The notes under the pieces are model-generated. The model made no database searches, was not told the DNA's origin, and was given only the letters and a program-made list of their open reading frames with translations. Shown in pieces: positions 37,079 through 45,705 of a stretch of DNA of 64,000 nt (positions are counted from its first letter, which is position 1; every line of letters starts with the position of its first letter). Both the position numbers and the translations under genes were made by a program. Origin of the DNA: Confluentibacter flavum (lineage in GTDB: Bacteria > Bacteroidota > Bacteroidia > Flavobacteriales > Flavobacteriaceae); contig NZ_PJEO01000050.1 of NCBI RefSeq assembly GCF_002843175.1, positions 1 to 64,000 of the forward strand, in the 5' to 3' direction.

Positions 37079-38101
37079 ATGAACGAAAACCTAGACCCAA
37101 CAAACGATAATTTTTCTCCTGAAGAACTTGATGTAGAAAAAAAGTTAAGACCCCTAACTTTTGAAGATTTTACGGGTCAAGACCAAGTCTTGGAAAATCT
37201 TCAAATTTTTGTACAAGCAGCAAACTTACGTAGTGAAGCTTTGGATCATACGTTGTTTCACGGACCTCCAGGATTAGGAAAAACCACATTGGCACATATT
37301 TTAGCAAACGAATTGAATGTTAGCATTAAAGTAACATCAGGCCCTGTTTTAGATAAGCCAGGAGATTTAGCAGGATTACTTACCAATCTTGAAGAACGCG
37401 ATGTATTATTTATTGATGAAATTCATCGCTTAAGTCCCATAGTTGAAGAATACCTGTATTCCGCGATGGAAGATTACAAGATAGATATTATGATAGAATC
37501 TGGACCAAATGCCAGATCGGTTCAAATAAATCTGAATCCGTTTACGTTGATTGGTGCCACAACACGTTCCGGATTGTTAACAGCACCCATGCGTGCTCGG
37601 TTTGGGATTCAAAGTAGATTACAATATTACAACACACAACTTTTAACCACGATTGTGCAACGAAGTGCCACTATTTTAAATGTGCCGATTTCTATGGAAG
37701 CTGCTATAGAAATTGCAGGTAGAAGTAGAGGAACACCCCGAATAGCCAATGCACTGTTGCGACGAGTTCGTGATTTTGCACAGATAAAAGGCAACGGCAG
37801 CATCGATATTAAAATTGCTAGATTTGGTTTGGAAGCTTTAAACGTGGATGCTTTTGGCTTGGATGAAATGGATAATAAAATTTTATCCACTATCATTGAC
37901 AAGTTTAAAGGCGGGCCAGTTGGTATTTCTACCATTGCAACAGCTGTTAGTGAAAGCACCGAAACCATTGAAGAAGTTTATGAGCCTTTTTTAATTCAAC
38001 AAGGCTTCATCATGCGAACTCCTCGAGGACGGGAAGTTACCGAATTAGCCTATAAGCATTTGGGAAAAATTAAAAGCGGCACCCAAGGTGGGTTGTTTTG
38101 A
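37079..38101 (+). CDS. ruvB: Holliday junction helicase subunit RuvB
   Basis: A 340-residue AAA+ ATPase that drives branch migration with RuvA (encoded at 59304). Motifs: [11 protein letters not shown], Walker [12 protein letters not shown], Walker [12 protein letters not shown], sensor 1 [11 protein letters not shown] with arginine finger in the following APMRARFG, sensor 2 [12 protein letters not shown] and the C-terminal winged helix ending [13 protein letters not shown]. Length as expected. The promoter is at 36966-36994 and the leader is dominated by a long hairpin. Confidence 0.97.
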   Translation: MNENLDPTNDNFSPEELDVEKKLRPLTFEDFTGQDQVLENLQIFVQAANLRSEALDHTLFHGPPGLGKTTLAHILANELNVSIKVTSGPVLDKPGDLAGLLTNLEERDVLFIDEIHRLSPIVEEYLYSAMEDYKIDIMIESGPNARSVQINLNPFTLIGATTRSGLLTAPMRARFGIQSRLQYYNTQLLTTIVQRSATILNVPISMEAAIEIAGRSRGTPRIANALLRRVRDFAQIKGNGSIDIKIARFGLEALNVDAFGLDEMDNKILSTIIDKFKGGPVGISTIATAVSESTETIEEVYEPFLIQQGFIMRTPRGREVTELAYKHLGKIKSGTQGGLF

Positions 38102-38259
38102 TTCTAAAGACAGGTCGCAATTTTATCTGCAAATTCGTGATAAATAATGATTTGTGTTATTTTTTGACTTAAAATTCGTATTTTAGATATTGGAATTTCC
38201 ATTTTACATTATTTACGGATTATTCCTGACTGATTTTTACTAACCAAAATTTCTTTCAC

Positions 38260-39360
38260 ATGCCTATTTTTATGGATCGCCATATTGTTCCGGGAATTGA
38301 AGCAAAGCATGCTGCGGAAGCACATCGTGAAGATTTAAAGATCCAAGATCTTTACGGTTGCAGGTGTATGACCTATTGGGTGGATGAAGCTCGGGGAAGC
38401 GCCTTTTGTTTAATTGACGCCCCTAATGAAGAAGCTGTTATTAAACTGCACGAAAAAGCCCATGGACTATTGCCCTACGAAATTATACAGGTAAACAGCA
38501 ATGTAGTGGAAGCTTTTCTGGGTCGGATACACGATCCGGAATCCTATTCTCTGTCTTCTGGTGAAAACTTAAAAGTCTTTAACGACCCTGCTTTCCGCGT
38601 CATATTGAAGACCCAAACATCCAACCATAGACTTTTGGTGCACACGTATGGATTGGAGAAAGCCCAAAAATTGGTGAACCTCTATAATCAGACAATACAG
38701 GAACAATTAAAAAAACACGAAGGGCGACAAGTGGAATTACCTGATCCTGGTTGTGTGATTTCCTTTATATCGGTGTCACAAGCCATTCAGTACGCTATTT
38801 CGGTTCAAAAGAGTCTACATTTGGCGGCTGAACTTCTTGATTTACGTATCGGGATTCATGCAGGAATTCCAGTGGATAACAATAATATGATCTTTGGCGA
38901 CACCATGAAGTTTGCAAACTATTTATGTGGTATAGGTAAAGGAGGACAAATAATTATGTCCTCATTAATCCATGAACTTTCAAAAGAAGATCATAACAGA
39001 ATGGAAGGCAGTTCTTTTATAGTAAATATAGATAGTTTCCAAGAAAATATATTGGAGCACCTTATGAATACATTGCTTGACAATTGGCAGGACCAAAAGT
39101 TCGGTGTCAGTGATTATTGTAATGCTATGGGCATGAGCCAATCCCAGCTTTATAGAAAATGTTTGGACATAACGGGCATTTCCCCAAATGAATTATTACG
39201 GGAATTTAGGCTGAACAAATCATTGGAGTACTTAAATACAGCCAGGAATATTTCCGAAACTTCTTTCGAATGCGGTTTTAACAGTCCATCATATTTTACG
39301 AAATGCTTTCAAAACCGGTTTGGTCTCCAACCTTTGGCTTTTCTTAAGATTGGTGTTTAA
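38260..39360 (+). CDS. Three-domain regulator: DUF4242, cyclase-like domain, AraC-type HTH
   Basis: 366 residues. The N-terminus (1-80) is a DUF4242 nickel-binding-type domain (MPIFMDRHIVPG, EAHREDLKIQDLYGCRC, YWVDEARGSAFCLIDAP). The middle (about 120-240) resembles a class III adenylate/guanylate cyclase domain (RLLVHTYGLEKAQKLVNLYN, LRIGIHAGIP, GDTMKFANYLCGIGKGGQI) but has no visible metal-binding Asp pair, so it is probably a degenerate ligand-binding form. The C-terminus (about 275-366) is an AraC helix-turn-helix (GMSQSQLYRKCLDITGISP, ETSFECGFNSPSYFTKCFQ). It probably senses a small ligand and controls the two genes downstream; a direct repeat before them fits an AraC operator. The gene is richer in GC than its flanks. 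Confidence 0.8.
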   Translation: MPIFMDRHIVPGIEAKHAAEAHREDLKIQDLYGCRCMTYWVDEARGSAFCLIDAPNEEAVIKLHEKAHGLLPYEIIQVNSNVVEAFLGRIHDPESYSLSSGENLKVFNDPAFRVILKTQTSNHRLLVHTYGLEKAQKLVNLYNQTIQEQLKKHEGRQVELPDPGCVISFISVSQAIQYAISVQKSLHLAAELLDLRIGIHAGIPVDNNNMIFGDTMKFANYLCGIGKGGQIIMSSLIHELSKEDHNRMEGSSFIVNIDSFQENILEHLMNTLLDNWQDQKFGVSDYCNAMGMSQSQLYRKCLDITGISPNELLREFRLNKSLEYLNTARNISETSFECGFNSPSYFTKCFQNRFGLQPLAFLKIGV

Positions 39361-39401
39361 ATGCGATTGTATTTTACAAACATTGGGTTTAGGAATGCTA
39401 C

Positions 39402-39435
39402 AATTTTGAACGGTAACAGCATAATTTTGAAGGGT
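39402..39435 (+). promoter_or_regulatory. Direct repeat AATTTTGAAsGGT, candidate AraC-type operator
   Basis: AATTTTGAACGGT at 39402-39414 and AATTTTGAAGGGT at 39423-39435 match at 12 of 13 bases and are spaced exactly 21 bp, two turns of DNA. The downstream half ends 23 bases before the ATG of the methyltransferase gene. This is the geometry AraC-family proteins use to bind and contact polymerase. Confidence 0.6.
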
Positions 39436-39458
39436 CTAACCTTTTAAATTTTTCTGAT

Positions 39459-40235
39459 ATGAAAAAGTTGTTAATCTTTATTTATGGAACAATGGCCTAT
39501 ATCGTATTTCTTTTTACGTTTTTATATGCCATAGGCTTTGTGGGAAACATTCTTGTCCCGAAAACAATAGATTCCGGGATTCAATACCCTTTTTGGGAAG
39601 CTTTAGCTATAAATGCAATTTTATTGAGTGTATTTGCAATTCAACATAGCCTTATGGCGCGACCGGCATTTAAAGAAAAATGGACACGTATTATACCAAA
39701 AGCCATGGAACGAAGCACCTACGTTTTCTTTTCCAGTTTTGCCTTGCTGTTGTTATATTGGCAATGGCGCCCCATAAATACAATTGTCTGGGAAGTTGAA
39801 AATTCGACCCTTGTACTTATTATATTGGGTATTTTCGTTATAGGATGGCTCATCGTACTACTTTCAACTTTTATGATTAATCATTTTGAACTGTTTGGTT
39901 TACAGCAGATATACAATAATCTGAATAGCAAAACTACCAAGCCTATGATCTTTAAAGTGAATTTTTTCTATGGCGTGGTGAGGCACCCAATTATGTTAGG
40001 GTTTTTGATCGCCTTCTGGGCTACACCTGTTATGACGGTAGGCCATATGCTGTTCTCCATCATGACAACCCTTTACATTTATGTTGCAGTTAAATATTTG
40101 GAAGAAAAGGATCTGCGGAAATTTATTGGGCAGGAATACGAGGCATATCAAAAGAACGTACCCATGTTTATCCCTTTTACCAAAAAGCACGCTAAAAAAT
40201 CATTAACTAAAACAACAGAACTATGGAAGCAGTAA
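39459..40235 (+). CDS. mddA: MddA-like membrane S-methyltransferase (NnrU/ICMT superfamily)
   Basis: A 258-residue membrane protein with about six hydrophobic segments (IFIYGTMAYIVFLFTFLYAIGF, AINAILLSVFAIQHSLMARP, TYVFFSSFALLLLYWQW, and others). The conserved parts FLYAIGFVGNILVPKTIDSG, AIQHSLMARPAFK and the C-terminal YGVVRHPIMLGFLIAFW with EYEAYQKNVPMFIPF agree with methanethiol S-methyltransferase MddA, which methylates methanethiol with S-adenosylmethionine to give dimethyl sulfide. RHP and the late Glu/Tyr motif are typical of this superfamily. The exact substrate is inferred. It overlaps the next gene as TAATG. Confidence 0.75.
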   Translation: MKKLLIFIYGTMAYIVFLFTFLYAIGFVGNILVPKTIDSGIQYPFWEALAINAILLSVFAIQHSLMARPAFKEKWTRIIPKAMERSTYVFFSSFALLLLYWQWRPINTIVWEVENSTLVLIILGIFVIGWLIVLLSTFMINHFELFGLQQIYNNLNSKTTKPMIFKVNFFYGVVRHPIMLGFLIAFWATPVMTVGHMLFSIMTTLYIYVAVKYLEEKDLRKFIGQEYEAYQKNVPMFIPFTKKHAKKSLTKTTELWKQ

Positions 40236-41419
40236 TGGAAAACAAAACAAATGCATTGACCGAAAAACTGAACCAGATTTTTGAAAATTGTGAAAAAAGA
40301 GCGGCACATTACGATGCCAACAACCTATTTTTCCAAGAGGATTTTGAGGAGTTGAAAGAAGCGGGCTATTTGTTGCTTGCCGTCCCCATTGAGTTTGGAG
40401 GTTACGGAATGTTAATGGACGAATGTGAGGCCATGACCCGAAAATTGGCATACCATGCAGCTCCTACCGCACTTGCACTGAATATGCACATTTACTGGAC
40501 GGGTTTGATTGCTGATTTATGGAGAAGCGGCGACAAGTCGATGGAATGGGTCTTGCAAGAAGCAGGCAAGGGAAAAATATTTGCTGCAGGACACGGCGAA
40601 TCGGGTAATGATATCCCAGTTTTGTATTCAACCTGTAAAGCAGAGAAAGTTGAGGGAGGTTACAAATTCACAGGGCATAAAATGTTTGGAAGTCTAACTC
40701 CAGTCTGGGATTACATGGGTTTGCATGGACAGGATAATAGCGATCCCAGCAATCCGATGATCATCCATGCCTTTTTGCCAAGGGATTCCAAAAATTACGA
40801 GATCAAAAAAACCTGGGATGATGTTTTGGGAATGAGAGCCACCCGTTCAGACGACACCATTTTGAGTGGTGTAATTATCCCCGATAAATATATTGTCAGA
40901 AAAGTTCCAACGGGTTTTAAAGGCATTGACGGTTTTGTCCTTGGGATTTTTGCATGGGCATTGATAGGTTTCGGAAATGTTTATTATGCTCTGGCGCAAC
41001 GGGTTGTAGACATGGTTCTAGCCACTGTGCAAAAGAAGAAATCCATTTCATTGGATCGTCCTACCATGGCTTATCATTCCGGAATTCAGAGCGATATAGC
41101 CGATATGATTTTGGAATTAGAGGCCATAGGGCCACATCTCGACACAATAGCTAGAGAATGGAGCGAGGGCAAAGCGTACGGGACAGCTTGGGGAATAAAA
41201 ATATTTGCGGCAAAATGCCACGCCGTTGAAGCTTCATGGCGTGTTGTGGATAAAGCAATGGATGTTATGGGTGGCTATGGCCTTTCAAGAAATTCTGGCT
41301 TTGAACGCTTATTTCGCGATGCGCGTCTGGGTAAAATTCATCCTGCCAATAGTTATATTACGAGAGAAGTCATTGCAAAAGGTATATTGGGATTGGATTT
41401 GGATTATCAGCCAAGATAA
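40235..41419 (+). CDS. Acyl-CoA dehydrogenase family flavoprotein
   Basis: 394 residues from the ATG at 40235, which overlaps the previous stop as TAATG; an ATG four codons earlier is possible. The layout is that of an acyl-CoA dehydrogenase: N-terminal helical domain, middle beta domain (GHGESGNDIPV, GYKFTGHKMFGS, DDVLGMRATRSDDTIL), C-terminal helical domain (VMGGYGLSRNSGFERLFRDARLGKIHPANS). The catalytic Glu position was not established. Too short for DmdC-type methylthiopropanoyl-CoA dehydrogenases (about 600). It is translationally coupled to the MddA-like gene, so it may act on the same organic sulfur or a related thioester. GC is locally up to 48%, well above neighbours. Confidence 0.82.
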   Translation: MENKTNALTEKLNQIFENCEKRAAHYDANNLFFQEDFEELKEAGYLLLAVPIEFGGYGMLMDECEAMTRKLAYHAAPTALALNMHIYWTGLIADLWRSGDKSMEWVLQEAGKGKIFAAGHGESGNDIPVLYSTCKAEKVEGGYKFTGHKMFGSLTPVWDYMGLHGQDNSDPSNPMIIHAFLPRDSKNYEIKKTWDDVLGMRATRSDDTILSGVIIPDKYIVRKVPTGFKGIDGFVLGIFAWALIGFGNVYYALAQRVVDMVLATVQKKKSISLDRPTMAYHSGIQSDIADMILELEAIGPHLDTIAREWSEGKAYGTAWGIKIFAAKCHAVEASWRVVDKAMDVMGGYGLSRNSGFERLFRDARLGKIHPANSYITREVIAKGILGLDLDYQPR

Positions 41420-41525
41420 CTTAACATGAAAATTCAATTTTATTGAGTTTCTCACTAAATCTTCTAAAAAGGAATCGCAATTTAAATTCCCTTTTTAATC
41501 GTATTTTAGCATTCAACAATTAAAA

Positions 41526-42446
41526 TTGAACGTTAAAACAAAACATACCCAATTCATCAAAACCGAAGCCAAACGCCTCGGTTTTTTGTCTTGTGGCATT
41601 AGTAAAGCTGGTTTTTTAGAAGAAGAAGCTCCAAGGTTGGAAAAATGGTTAAATAAAAACATGCATGGGCAAATGCAGTATATGGAAAACCATTTTGATA
41701 AACGCTTAGACCCTACGAAACTGGTTGAGGATTCAAAATCTGTTATTTCATTATTACTTAATTATTATCCTAGCCAAGAGCAAACAGCCAATAGCTACAA
41801 GCTTTCTAAATACGCTTATGGAACCGATTATCACTTCGTTATAAAAGACAAATTAAAATCACTTTTAAATTTTATTCAAGAAGAGATAGGCGATGTTCAT
41901 GGGCGCGCGTTTGTGGATTCCGCTCCTGTTTTAGATAAAGCTTGGGCGGCTAAATCAGGTTTAGGGTGGATTGGAAAACACAGTAATTTATTAAGCCAAC
42001 AAGTTGGCTCATTTTATTTTATTGCCGAGTTAATTGTTGATTTGGAGTTAGAATACGATTTGCCAACAACCGACCATTGTGGTACGTGTACTGCTTGTAT
42101 TGATGCTTGCCCCACACAAGCCATTACAGAACCTTATGTAGTTAATGGTAGTAAATGTATTTCCTATTTTACTATAGAATTAAAAGAGCATATCCCTACC
42201 GAGTTTAAAGGAAAAATGGATGATTGGATGTTTGGTTGCGATGTGTGCCAAGATGTATGCCCATGGAACCGATTTTCAAAACCACATAACGAACCATTAT
42301 TTAATCCGCATCCAGAATTATTATCCATGACCAAAAAGGATTGGGAGGATATCACGGAAGACGTTTTTAATAAAGTGTTTAAAGATTCCGCAGTAAAAAG
42401 AACTAAATTTTCCGGTTTAAAGAGGAATATTGAATTTTTGAAATAA
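41526..42446 (+). CDS. queG: Epoxyqueuosine reductase
   Basis: 306 residues. Catalyses the last step of queuosine synthesis, reducing epoxyqueuosine in tRNA with a cobalamin cofactor and two [4Fe-4S] clusters. Both clusters are visible: [16 protein letters not shown] and [13 protein letters not shown], plus a further Cys in GSKCISYFT. The catalytic-type Asp lies in [27 protein letters not shown]. The start is TTG at 41526: no ATG is available before the conserved [19 protein letters not shown] segment. The C-terminal HEAT extension of longer QueG proteins is absent, as usual here. Confidence 0.95.
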   Translation: MNVKTKHTQFIKTEAKRLGFLSCGISKAGFLEEEAPRLEKWLNKNMHGQMQYMENHFDKRLDPTKLVEDSKSVISLLLNYYPSQEQTANSYKLSKYAYGTDYHFVIKDKLKSLLNFIQEEIGDVHGRAFVDSAPVLDKAWAAKSGLGWIGKHSNLLSQQVGSFYFIAELIVDLELEYDLPTTDHCGTCTACIDACPTQAITEPYVVNGSKCISYFTIELKEHIPTEFKGKMDDWMFGCDVCQDVCPWNRFSKPHNEPLFNPHPELLSMTKKDWEDITEDVFNKVFKDSAVKRTKFSGLKRNIEFLK

Positions 42447-42474
42447 ATAACACTATAAAGTTGTAAATATTTTT

Positions 42475-42496
42475 TTTACTATATTTTTATAGTAAA
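42475..42496 (+). terminator. Weak AT-rich hairpin after queG
   Basis: Stem TTTACTATA / TATAGTAAA (9 bp) with a 4-base T loop. The region is all A/T and lacks a clean T-tract after the stem, so termination is only possible. Confidence 0.3.
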
Positions 42497-42607
42497 TTTA
42501 TTATAAATACAGGATAATACATTTAAATAAGCACTAAGTAAATTTTTATTAGAGAAATCATTATCTTCAAAATTATTTTTAAAGTATTAAGACTATTGTA
42601 TTTTTTA

Positions 42608-45349
42608 ATGAAGACCAGACCTTTCCATATTTTTTTCAGATTTTTTTCAATATCAATTCTTTTGTTTTCTTTTTCGTGTAATAAGACCGAAACCAAAGAT
42701 TACACTATCGGATTTGCTCAAACAGGGGTTAATGATGAGTGGCGAAGAGCTATGAATCAATCTATGAAAATACAAACGTCCCTGTATTCAAATGTTGAAC
42801 TTATTATTTTGGATGGCGAAGATAATATTGAAAACCAAATACAAGACATTGAAGAATTAATAGCTAAAAACGTTGATGTGTTGATTGTTTCTCCTGTTAA
42901 ATCACAACCAATAACACCAATTGTTGAAAAGGCATTTAATAAGGGAATTCCTGTTTTGATTGTTGACAGGAAAACGGAGGGGCAAAATTATACGGCATAT
43001 TTAGGAGGTGATAATTACCAAGTAGGTGTAGATGCTGCAAATTATTTGGCATCGCTATCAAACGAAAGAAAAAAGGTAGTAGAAATTCGCGGTTTATCTG
43101 GTTCTTCACCTGCTTTAGAAAGGAGTATTGGCTTTAAGACTACCATAGAAAAAAATGATAATCTAGAAATTGTTAAATCTATTGAAGGCAACTGGGAAAG
43201 TTATTCTATTAAAGATAGTTTAAGTAAAGTGTTAAATGAAATAAAAGATATAGATTATGTATTTGCACACAATGATAGAATGGTACTTGGAGCATGGGAG
43301 GTTGCTAAAGAAAAAAACTTACACAACAAAATAGGATTTGTTGGAGTTGATGGATTGCCCGGGGAAAATGGAGGTATTAAGCTGGTACAAGATAATGTGT
43401 TGTTGGCTACCATATTATATCCTACAGGTGGTGATGAAGCTATAAGATTAGCCATGAAAATTTTAAATGGTGAAAGTGTTCCAAAAAACAATCTTTTGGA
43501 AACAACAGTTATAGATTTTCGTAATGCTGATATTATGTGGAATCAGTTCAATAAAATAAACCAACAACAGCAAGATATTTTAAAACAACAAAGCACAATA
43601 GATAAACAAGAGGAAACTTATAGTTCGCAAACTAACATCTTAAAGTTGCTTTTAGGACTATTAATTACTAGTATCCTTTTGGGAGCCTACAGCATATATT
43701 CGGGGTATAATATTAAAAAGCAAAAACGCGCATTAGAACTGCAAAACAAAAAAATTACGATCCAAAGAAATCAAATTAAAAAAATAGCCGAGAAAGTTAA
43801 AATCAGTAATGAAGCTAAGGTAAATTTTTTCACAGGCTTATCGCACGAATTTAAAACGCCTATTACACTAATTCTCTCCTCAGTTGAATCTTTATCCGAT
43901 AATAAATTAATTAGAGACAACAAATTAGTTCAAGAAGTAGGCTTAATCTATAACAATTCGAAACGGTTATTACGGTTGATTAATCAGTTACTTGATTTTA
44001 GAAAAATAGAAGACAGAAAGTTTGTTTTAAAAGCCTCTGAAACCAATCTATTCGATTTTACCAACACTGTTTTTAAGGATTTTGAGAGAGAAGCACAAAA
44101 ACGAAACATTAGTTTTTCTATTAATTGCAATAATAAAAGCTTAAAAGTTTATTTAGATAGAAATTTAATGGACAAAGTTTATTTCAATCTATTGTCAAAT
44201 GCATTTAAGTTTACCCCTAATAATGGTTCAATATCCATTGATATTAAAGATGATTTTGAAAGTAATTATGTAACCATACATTTTAAGGATTCTGGCATAG
44301 GTATACCAAACCAAGAACTAAATAATGTTTTTAAAGCATTTTACCAAGGCACGAATAACAACAAATCTAGTTCTGGTATTGGATTGCATTTATCTAAAGA
44401 ATTTATAGACCTTCATAAAGGTACTATTGAGGTATTTTCAAAACATGGAGCAGAATTTGTTTTAACACTTTATAAAGGAAATGCACATTTAAATTCAGAC
44501 GAAATTATTTATCTGCCCGATGTTGTTGATAGTGCTGTGTTGAGTTTCAATGTAGATTATGAGGAAGATATATTTAATCAAGATGCGGTTTTAAATGATG
44601 ATGAACGCTATTCAATTTTAATTATTGAAGACAATCCAGATTTGGTTAAATACTTAAAAGGCAAATTAACACAAGAGTACAGTGTGCATGTTTCTGATGG
44701 CAGCAACGGTGTAGAAATGGCTTTAGGGCTTATTCCAGATATTATAATTTGCGATGTTAATCTTCCCGATAAAACAGGTTTTGAAATATGTGACATTTTA
44801 AAGAAAGATTTAAGAACATCTCACATCCCTACCGTTATACTAACGGCTTTAAATGACAAAGAATCTTATATTAAAGGACTAGAATCTGGTGCCGATTTAT
44901 ATTTAACCAAACCATTTAGTTTCGCCATTTTATCACAATCCATTAAAACGCTTATTTATAATAGAGAAAAGCTTCGCTATTATTTTGTTAACAATGTACA
45001 TAATATAGATACTAGCCATTTTGGGCCTTTGGAGCAAGAATTTATTTCGAAGGTGAATAAAATAATTAATGATAATCTTGATAATTCTAAATTTTCTGTT
45101 GAGAATTTAGCCAGTAAGCTTAATATATCCAGAATTCAACTTTATAGAAAAATGAAGGCCATTATGGATGTAAACGTTAGTGATTATATTCAAAACATAC
45201 GACTTGAAAAAGCTAAAATCTTGTTGCAGGATTCGCAATTAACAATTTCTGAAATAGCTTATGCTACTGGCTTTTCATCCCCCAATTACTTTTCTACCAG
45301 TTTTAAAGGGAAATTCAATAAATCGCCCAAAGCTTTTAGAGAGGAATAA
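42608..45349 (+). CDS. Hybrid two-component sensor-regulator with periplasmic sugar-binding domain
   Basis: 913 residues from the ATG at 42608; a TTG four codons earlier is less likely. A signal or lipobox-like N-terminus (SISILLFSFSC) is followed by a type I periplasmic sugar-binding domain of the LacI/ribose type (about 30-315: IGFAQTGVNDEWRRAMNQ, VDVLIVSPVKS, FAHNDRMVLGAWEVA, VGVDGLPGENGG), one transmembrane helix (ILKLLLGLLITSILLGAYSIY), a HisKA box GLSHEFKTPITLI, a HATPase domain (LLSNAFKFTPNNGS, DSGIGIPN, SGIGLHLSKEF), a receiver (LIIEDNPDL, IICDVNLPDKTG, YLTKPF) and an AraC HTH. It matches the fructose-sensing BT1754 type of Bacteroides, and its position before a GH32/SusCD locus supports fructose as ligand. 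Confidence 0.93.
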   Translation: MKTRPFHIFFRFFSISILLFSFSCNKTETKDYTIGFAQTGVNDEWRRAMNQSMKIQTSLYSNVELIILDGEDNIENQIQDIEELIAKNVDVLIVSPVKSQPITPIVEKAFNKGIPVLIVDRKTEGQNYTAYLGGDNYQVGVDAANYLASLSNERKKVVEIRGLSGSSPALERSIGFKTTIEKNDNLEIVKSIEGNWESYSIKDSLSKVLNEIKDIDYVFAHNDRMVLGAWEVAKEKNLHNKIGFVGVDGLPGENGGIKLVQDNVLLATILYPTGGDEAIRLAMKILNGESVPKNNLLETTVIDFRNADIMWNQFNKINQQQQDILKQQSTIDKQEETYSSQTNILKLLLGLLITSILLGAYSIYSGYNIKKQKRALELQNKKITIQRNQIKKIAEKVKISNEAKVNFFTGLSHEFKTPITLILSSVESLSDNKLIRDNKLVQEVGLIYNNSKRLLRLINQLLDFRKIEDRKFVLKASETNLFDFTNTVFKDFEREAQKRNISFSINCNNKSLKVYLDRNLMDKVYFNLLSNAFKFTPNNGSISIDIKDDFESNYVTIHFKDSGIGIPNQELNNVFKAFYQGTNNNKSSSGIGLHLSKEFIDLHKGTIEVFSKHGAEFVLTLYKGNAHLNSDEIIYLPDVVDSAVLSFNVDYEEDIFNQDAVLNDDERYSILIIEDNPDLVKYLKGKLTQEYSVHVSDGSNGVEMALGLIPDIIICDVNLPDKTGFEICDILKKDLRTSHIPTVILTALNDKESYIKGLESGADLYLTKPFSFAILSQSIKTLIYNREKLRYYFVNNVHNIDTSHFGPLEQEFISKVNKIINDNLDNSKFSVENLASKLNISRIQLYRKMKAIMDVNVSDYIQNIRLEKAKILLQDSQLTISEIAYATGFSSPNYFSTSFKGKFNKSPKAFREE

Positions 45350-45705
45350 ATTTAAACCTAAAAACACTTTTTTAATTAGCATTTTCGTAAATTTTAGCTA
45401 TAATTTTTACTTAATAGTTGATTTTATCCTTAATTTTTGCTTAGTTAAGTAATTAAATAGCTTTCTTTTTGTCAATTCAATAAATAGAGTGCTTATTCTG
45501 TGAAACAATTTTGAAAGTATGATGTAACAATATTAAACATCAAAAATTTTTATAAAAATATTATTTTTTATAATGTGCTGGTAATTAGATATTTGAGTTA
45601 TTTTTAACGATTCTTTAACAATTTCATAATGTTTTGATACATATCTGAAATATGACATCAGTCTTTAAAAGTATCTTGTGAACACTAAACTAAATACACC
45701 ACGCA
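45350..45705. other. 356-bp regulatory region of the fructan locus
   Basis: No gene is seen. It holds a direct repeat near its left end (see 45401-45447) and a very AT-rich centre (45520-45580). No perfect TAnnTTTG lies near the porter start; the closest is GATATTTG at 45588-45595 with one mismatch. The length and lack of ORFs fit a regulated promoter for the downstream operon. Confidence 0.5.
45401..45447 (+). promoter_or_regulatory. Direct repeat TAATTTTTrCTTArT, candidate regulator binding sites
   Basis: TAATTTTTACTTAATAG (45401-45417) and TAATTTTTGCTTAGTTA (45431-45447) repeat with 30-bp spacing, about three helical turns. The position, between the sensor-regulator gene and the sugar operon, suits binding by its AraC-type output domain. 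Confidence 0.45.

Noticed and set aside
38131-38179. AAATTCGT repeated upstream of the DUF4242-AraC gene as an autoregulatory site.
   Set aside because: Only eight bases long, spaced 41 bp, and unlike the repeat before the methyltransferase gene.
40235-41419. Reading the acyl-CoA dehydrogenase as DmdC of the dimethylsulfoniopropionate demethylation pathway because of its MddA-like neighbour.
   Set aside because: DmdC proteins are about 600 residues; this one is under 400, and no other Dmd gene is nearby.
42475-42496. Hairpin after queG as a firm terminator.
   Set aside because: The stem is entirely A/T apart from one C-G pair and is not followed by a clear T-tract; kept only as a low-confidence feature.
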